A stretch of 32,611 nt of DNA from Caldifarciminota bacterium (GTDB lineage Bacteria > Hydrothermota > Tepidihabitantia > SM23-42): the NCBI GenBank assembly GCA_020343595.1, contig CP070802.1, forward strand, positions 77,377 to 109,987, given 5' to 3'. The translations under genes and the position numbers were made by a program. The notes below the pieces were generated by a model that saw only the letters and a list, made by a program, of their open reading frames with translations, was not told where the DNA came from and did not search any database. How positions within the stretch are numbered: position 1 is the stretch's first letter; every line of letters begins with the position of its first letter. Positions 29,678-32,611 of the stretch are shown here, in pieces.

Positions 29678-31526
29678 ACCACCGACGAAGCGGAGTGCAA
29701 TCACCACGATATTGGTCTGGGTACTTATCATTGCCATTCCGTTGTATGTTGTATTACAGTTCTCTAATCGCGGAGGAAAGACTGCCGATATTCCGTACTC
29801 GTTGTTCCTCCAGGAATTACGTCAGAAAAACGTTACCGAGGTGACGATAACAGAAAAATCCATTAAGGGAAAGTTGAAAACGCCTATTAACATCGAGGAG
29901 AAAGGTGCTTTCACTGAATTTGCGACCCTGATCCCATTCGACGATCCGGCCCTCGCCAACGAGTTGGTAAAGTATAATGTCGAGGTCAAGGTGAAGCAGA
30001 AATCGGGATGGGGTGGAATACTCGTGAGCGTGCTGCCCTGGCTTCTTCTAATAGGTGTTTGGATATTTTTCATAAGGCAGATGCAGTCAGGTCAGAATCG
30101 GGCGCTTGGATTCGGGCGCAGTCGCGCAAAGGTGCTCCTGGAAAATAGGTTGAACGTCACTTTCAAGGATGTCGCGGGAGTCGACGAAGCAAAGGAGGAA
30201 CTGACCGAAGTTATAGAATTCTTGAAAGCACCCAGAAAATTCACACGCCTGGGCGGGCGTATTCCCAAGGGCGTGTTGCTGCTCGGCCCGCCCGGTACTG
30301 GCAAGACTCTGATGGCCAGGGCCGTTGCTGGGGAAGCGGGTGTGCCTTTTATCTCAATAAGTGGTTCGGATTTTGTGGAGATGTTCGTGGGCGTCGGAGC
30401 GTCGCGGGTGAGGGATCTTTTCGACCAGGCGAAAAAGAATTCACCGTGCATCATATTCATTGACGAGATCGATGCGGTTGGAAGACTTCGTGGTGCTGGT
30501 CTGGGTGGCGGCCACGATGAGCGTGAGCAGACCCTGAATCAATTGCTGGTTGAGATGGATGGATTTGAAGTAAACGAAGGCGTAATACTAATGGCCGCCA
30601 CGAATCGTCCTGATATTCTTGACCCAGCGCTGTTGAGACCAGGAAGGTTTGACCGGGTCGTAGTCCTTGATCGGCCTGATATCCGTGGCCGATTGGGAAT
30701 TCTGAAGGTGCACACGCGCAAGACACCTCTTGATGAAAACGTCAATCTTGATGTTCTGGCGCGCGGTACTCCTGGATTCTCCGGAGCAGACCTTTCCAAT
30801 ATGGTAAACGAAGCAGCACTGTTGGCCGCCCGACGTGATAAAGAAAAAGTGACAATGGCCGAATTTGAGGATGCGAAAGACAAGATATTAATGGGCGTTG
30901 AACGCAAGAGCCTTTTGATATCCGAAGACGAGAAGAAACTCATCGCGTATCATGAATGCGGGCACGTGCTGGTGGGCAAGTCCTTGCCGGGCATGGATCC
31001 GATACATAAGGTAACGATAATCCCTCGGGGCATGGCCCTGGGTCTTACCCAGGCGCTGCCGATTGACGAGCGTAGAACCTATTCCAAGGCGTATTGCATG
31101 AATCAGCTGGCGTTCATGCTCGGGGGACGTGCCGCGGAGAAACTTGTACTTGGAGACCTTTCCACGGGTGCTGGTAACGATATCGAAAAGGCCACCAAGC
31201 TGGCGCGGAAGATGGTTTGTGAGTGGGGTATGAGCGACCGGTTGGGTCCTCTTACCTATGGCGAAAAGCAGGAGGAGATCTTCCTCGGACGGGAGATCGG
31301 GATGCATCGTGATTATTCCGAAACCACGGCGCGTGAGATCGATGAGGAAGTCAAACAGATCGTTGACTCTGCCGAGACCAGGGCAGAATCAATTGTCAAG
31401 AAGAAACTCAGCAAACTCAAGATCCTGGCACAGACTCTCCTTGAAAAGGAGATACTGTCCGGTGCAGAGATAGACGATATCTTAAAAGATGATAGACCGA
31501 AAAAAGATAGAAAAAGCGGTAAGTGA
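29667..31526 (+). CDS. ftsH: ATP-dependent zinc metalloprotease FtsH
   Basis: The membrane-bound AAA+ protease degrades membrane and some soluble proteins. The protein has 619 residues. A first transmembrane helix lies at about 13-31 and a second at about 115-135, with a periplasmic FtsH-extracellular domain between. Walker A GPPGTGKT is at 207-214, Walker [13 protein letters not shown] follows, and the second region of homology is [20 protein letters not shown]. The protease motif is HECGH at 429-433, where HEAGH is usual; HExxH is intact. The third zinc ligand Asp505 lies in GNDIEKAT. It overlaps hpt upstream and folE by 38 bases downstream. Confidence 0.96.
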   Translation: MINKPPTKRSAITTILVWVLIIAIPLYVVLQFSNRGGKTADIPYSLFLQELRQKNVTEVTITEKSIKGKLKTPINIEEKGAFTEFATLIPFDDPALANELVKYNVEVKVKQKSGWGGILVSVLPWLLLIGVWIFFIRQMQSGQNRALGFGRSRAKVLLENRLNVTFKDVAGVDEAKEELTEVIEFLKAPRKFTRLGGRIPKGVLLLGPPGTGKTLMARAVAGEAGVPFISISGSDFVEMFVGVGASRVRDLFDQAKKNSPCIIFIDEIDAVGRLRGAGLGGGHDEREQTLNQLLVEMDGFEVNEGVILMAATNRPDILDPALLRPGRFDRVVVLDRPDIRGRLGILKVHTRKTPLDENVNLDVLARGTPGFSGADLSNMVNEAALLAARRDKEKVTMAEFEDAKDKILMGVERKSLLISEDEKKLIAYHECGHVLVGKSLPGMDPIHKVTIIPRGMALGLTQALPIDERRTYSKAYCMNQLAFMLGGRAAEKLVLGDLSTGAGNDIEKATKLARKMVCEWGMSDRLGPLTYGEKQEEIFLGREIGMHRDYSETTAREIDEEVKQIVDSAETRAESIVKKKLSKLKILAQTLLEKEILSGAEIDDILKDDRPKKDRKSGK

Positions 31527-32049
31527 CATTCTGATTGCGATCGGCGAGAATAAAGATCGTGAGGGGTTGAAGGATACCCCGCGACGAATCGCGAGAATGT
31601 ACGAAGAGATATTTTCTGGTGTTCGCAAGGATCCCAAAAAGGAATTGAAGACGTACAAGACAAAGAATGAAGACGAAATGATCATCATCAAAGATATTCC
31701 GTTCTACTCTGTCTGTGAACATCATTTGCTGCCTTTTTTTGGAAAAGCTCACGTAGTGTACATCCCGAAGGAGAATAAGATCACCGGTTTTTCGAGTCTC
31801 GTAAGGGTGATCGATGTCATGGCGCGTAGGCCTTTGCTACAGGAACGGCTTACGCACGAAATTGCGGATTTCTTGATGGCGAATCTGACTCCGATGGGGG
31901 TCATGGTTGTCATTGAGGCAGAACATCTCTGCCTTTCAATGGTCGGCGTCAAGAAGCCAGGTACGCTGACTGTGACCTCGGCGATACGCGGCGTGATGCG
32001 TTCTGCCGCAACACGCGCCGAAGCGTTTTCACTGATCAAAGGTAAATAG
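31489..32049 (+). CDS. folE: GTP cyclohydrolase I
   Basis: The 186-residue enzyme converts GTP to dihydroneopterin triphosphate, the first step of folate synthesis. Conserved features are [22 protein letters not shown] at the N-terminus, the zinc and active-site block [20 protein letters not shown] at about 66-85, [21 protein letters not shown], and [30 protein letters not shown] near the C-terminus with the second Cys and His. The start ATG 31489 lies 38 bases inside ftsH. The alternative of a later start would remove the conserved N-terminal helix, so the overlap is probably real. Confidence 0.95.
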   Translation: MIDRKKIEKAVSDILIAIGENKDREGLKDTPRRIARMYEEIFSGVRKDPKKELKTYKTKNEDEMIIIKDIPFYSVCEHHLLPFFGKAHVVYIPKENKITGFSSLVRVIDVMARRPLLQERLTHEIADFLMANLTPMGVMVVIEAEHLCLSMVGVKKPGTLTVTSAIRGVMRSAATRAEAFSLIKGK

Positions 32050-32099
32050 CATCAACGTCTCGGCCAGGATCTGACCGAGCAGCGAGGGAGGAGAAAGGG

Positions 32100-32611
32100 G
32101 GTTCTGTTTTTCAACCAATCATCATAACGGCGTTGCTTGTATTCATAACAGCCGGATTTAACGTAGACAACCTGGAATATCTTGGGCACAACGAACAGAC
32201 CCCGGCGCATATCATGGATGTTGAAATCGTTGGCGATCGGGCATATGTCGTCGATGGGTACAGCACGGGTCTTGAAGTATATGATATTTCTGATCCGATC
32301 GATCCGATTCGGGTTTCCGTATCAGGGCCGGCGGCATGGCGTTGTATTGCTTCAGGGGATACTCTGCTGTTTGCTTTCTGCCGCCGCGCAGGTGTCACGA
32401 TATGGGATATTTCAAGCCCTGGTGCGCCCTTGCTTCTGGGACAATACGATCCACCCGGTTCGTTGGAGGCGCTCGAAGGCGGCGTCCTGGTCGATAGCAT
32501 ACTCTATTGTGCTGCGCATCAAAATGGTATCTATGCCGTTAGCATTGCAGATCTGCAGAACCCCTACAAGCTGAGCGATTTCACTTCAGACAGTTCGGCG
32601 GCCTGGAATGT
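32100..32611 (+). CDS. LVIVD-repeat secreted protein (partial, start unclear)
   Basis: The frame is open from just after folE to the window edge. It reads PIIITALLVFITAGFNVDNLEYLG, a probable signal-peptide core. LVIVD-type beta-propeller repeats follow: IMDVEIVGDRAYVVDGYSTGLEVYDISDPIDPIRV, GVTIWDISSPGAPLLLGQYD and GIYAVSIADLQNPYKL. Such repeats form surface propellers of unknown function. GAGGAG at 32088-32093 is a fitting ribosome-binding site, but no in-frame ATG, GTG or TTG lies between the stop at 32043 and TTG 32133. That TTG would leave only a stub of a signal peptide. An unusual start codon or a one-base sequence error is possible; the start coordinate is approximate. Confidence 0.65.

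Noticed and set aside
1-32611. CRISPR arrays, insertion sequences, toxin-antitoxin or phage-defence genes
   Set aside because: I looked for regularly spaced repeats, transposases, integrases and typical defence domains and saw none.

Overview
The window looks like a chromosomal segment of an uncultured, probably anaerobic, bacterium of moderate GC content. The Rnf complex, many lipoproteins and secreted beta-domain proteins, LVIVD and GDDxY-type repeat proteins, a HEAT-repeat protein and an archaeal-type geranylgeranyl reductase beside ordinary bacterial housekeeping genes would fit an FCB-group or WOR-3-like lineage. That placement is inference from gene content; no rRNA or phylogenetic marker was compared. 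I see no phage, insertion sequence, integrase or CRISPR array.

Layout. 1-1082: end of a GDDxY repeat protein and a secreted HEAT-repeat protein (+). 1206-2129: PhzF-like isomerase (+). 2202-6565: Rnf operon in the order C-D-G-E-A (+), with a double-FMN RnfG and no rnfB. 6655-7688: small ArsR-like regulator and nitroreductase (+), each preceded by an identical 26-base operator-like repeat. 7849-10769: P5C dehydrogenase and glutamine synthetase, translationally coupled (-), which together could convert glutamate semialdehyde to glutamine. 10921-11863: LEA14-like lipoprotein and MGMT-family protein (+). 12164-15078: envelope cluster (+) of an FN3 lipoprotein, an extremely Tyr/Trp-rich secreted protein, a DUF4384-PEGA protein and a Lys-rich secreted protein. 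15109-18960: uppS-cdsA-rarA-geranylgeranyl reductase operon (-). 19160-21119: M23 peptidase and CapA-like protein (+). 21190-24765: ASADH-like pseudoenzyme, DUF401 transporter-like protein, phosphoesterase and a probably exported MTA/SAH nucleosidase (+). 24840-25531: a lipoprotein gene broken by an in-frame TGA, tRNA-Asp, and a promoter-proximal tRNA-Asp-like relic carrying a 68-base two-hairpin insert in its D-loop (all -). 25578-27712: rhomboid-TPR protein and a Cys-motif protein (+). 27814-32049: tilS-hpt-ftsH-folE, all overlapping (+). 32100-end: LVIVD-repeat protein, cut by the window edge.

Regulation. Thirteen promoters with TTGACA/TATAAT-like boxes and a strict 16-17 base spacer can be read by eye. 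In ten of them the start codon lies only 5-7 bases after the -10 box, so the mRNA would begin at or next to the AUG. These transcripts appear leaderless. Genes inside operons instead use Shine-Dalgarno sites or overlapping stop/start codons. This rule also decides several starts (rnfC, uppS, rhomboid).

Main points for follow-up: the interrupted tRNA relic ahead of tRNA-Asp; the leaderless promoter rule; the ASADH homologue lacking all four catalytic residues; the duplicated FMN domain of RnfG with rnfB missing; the Tyr/Trp-rich surface protein; and the paired operator of the regulator/nitroreductase unit.
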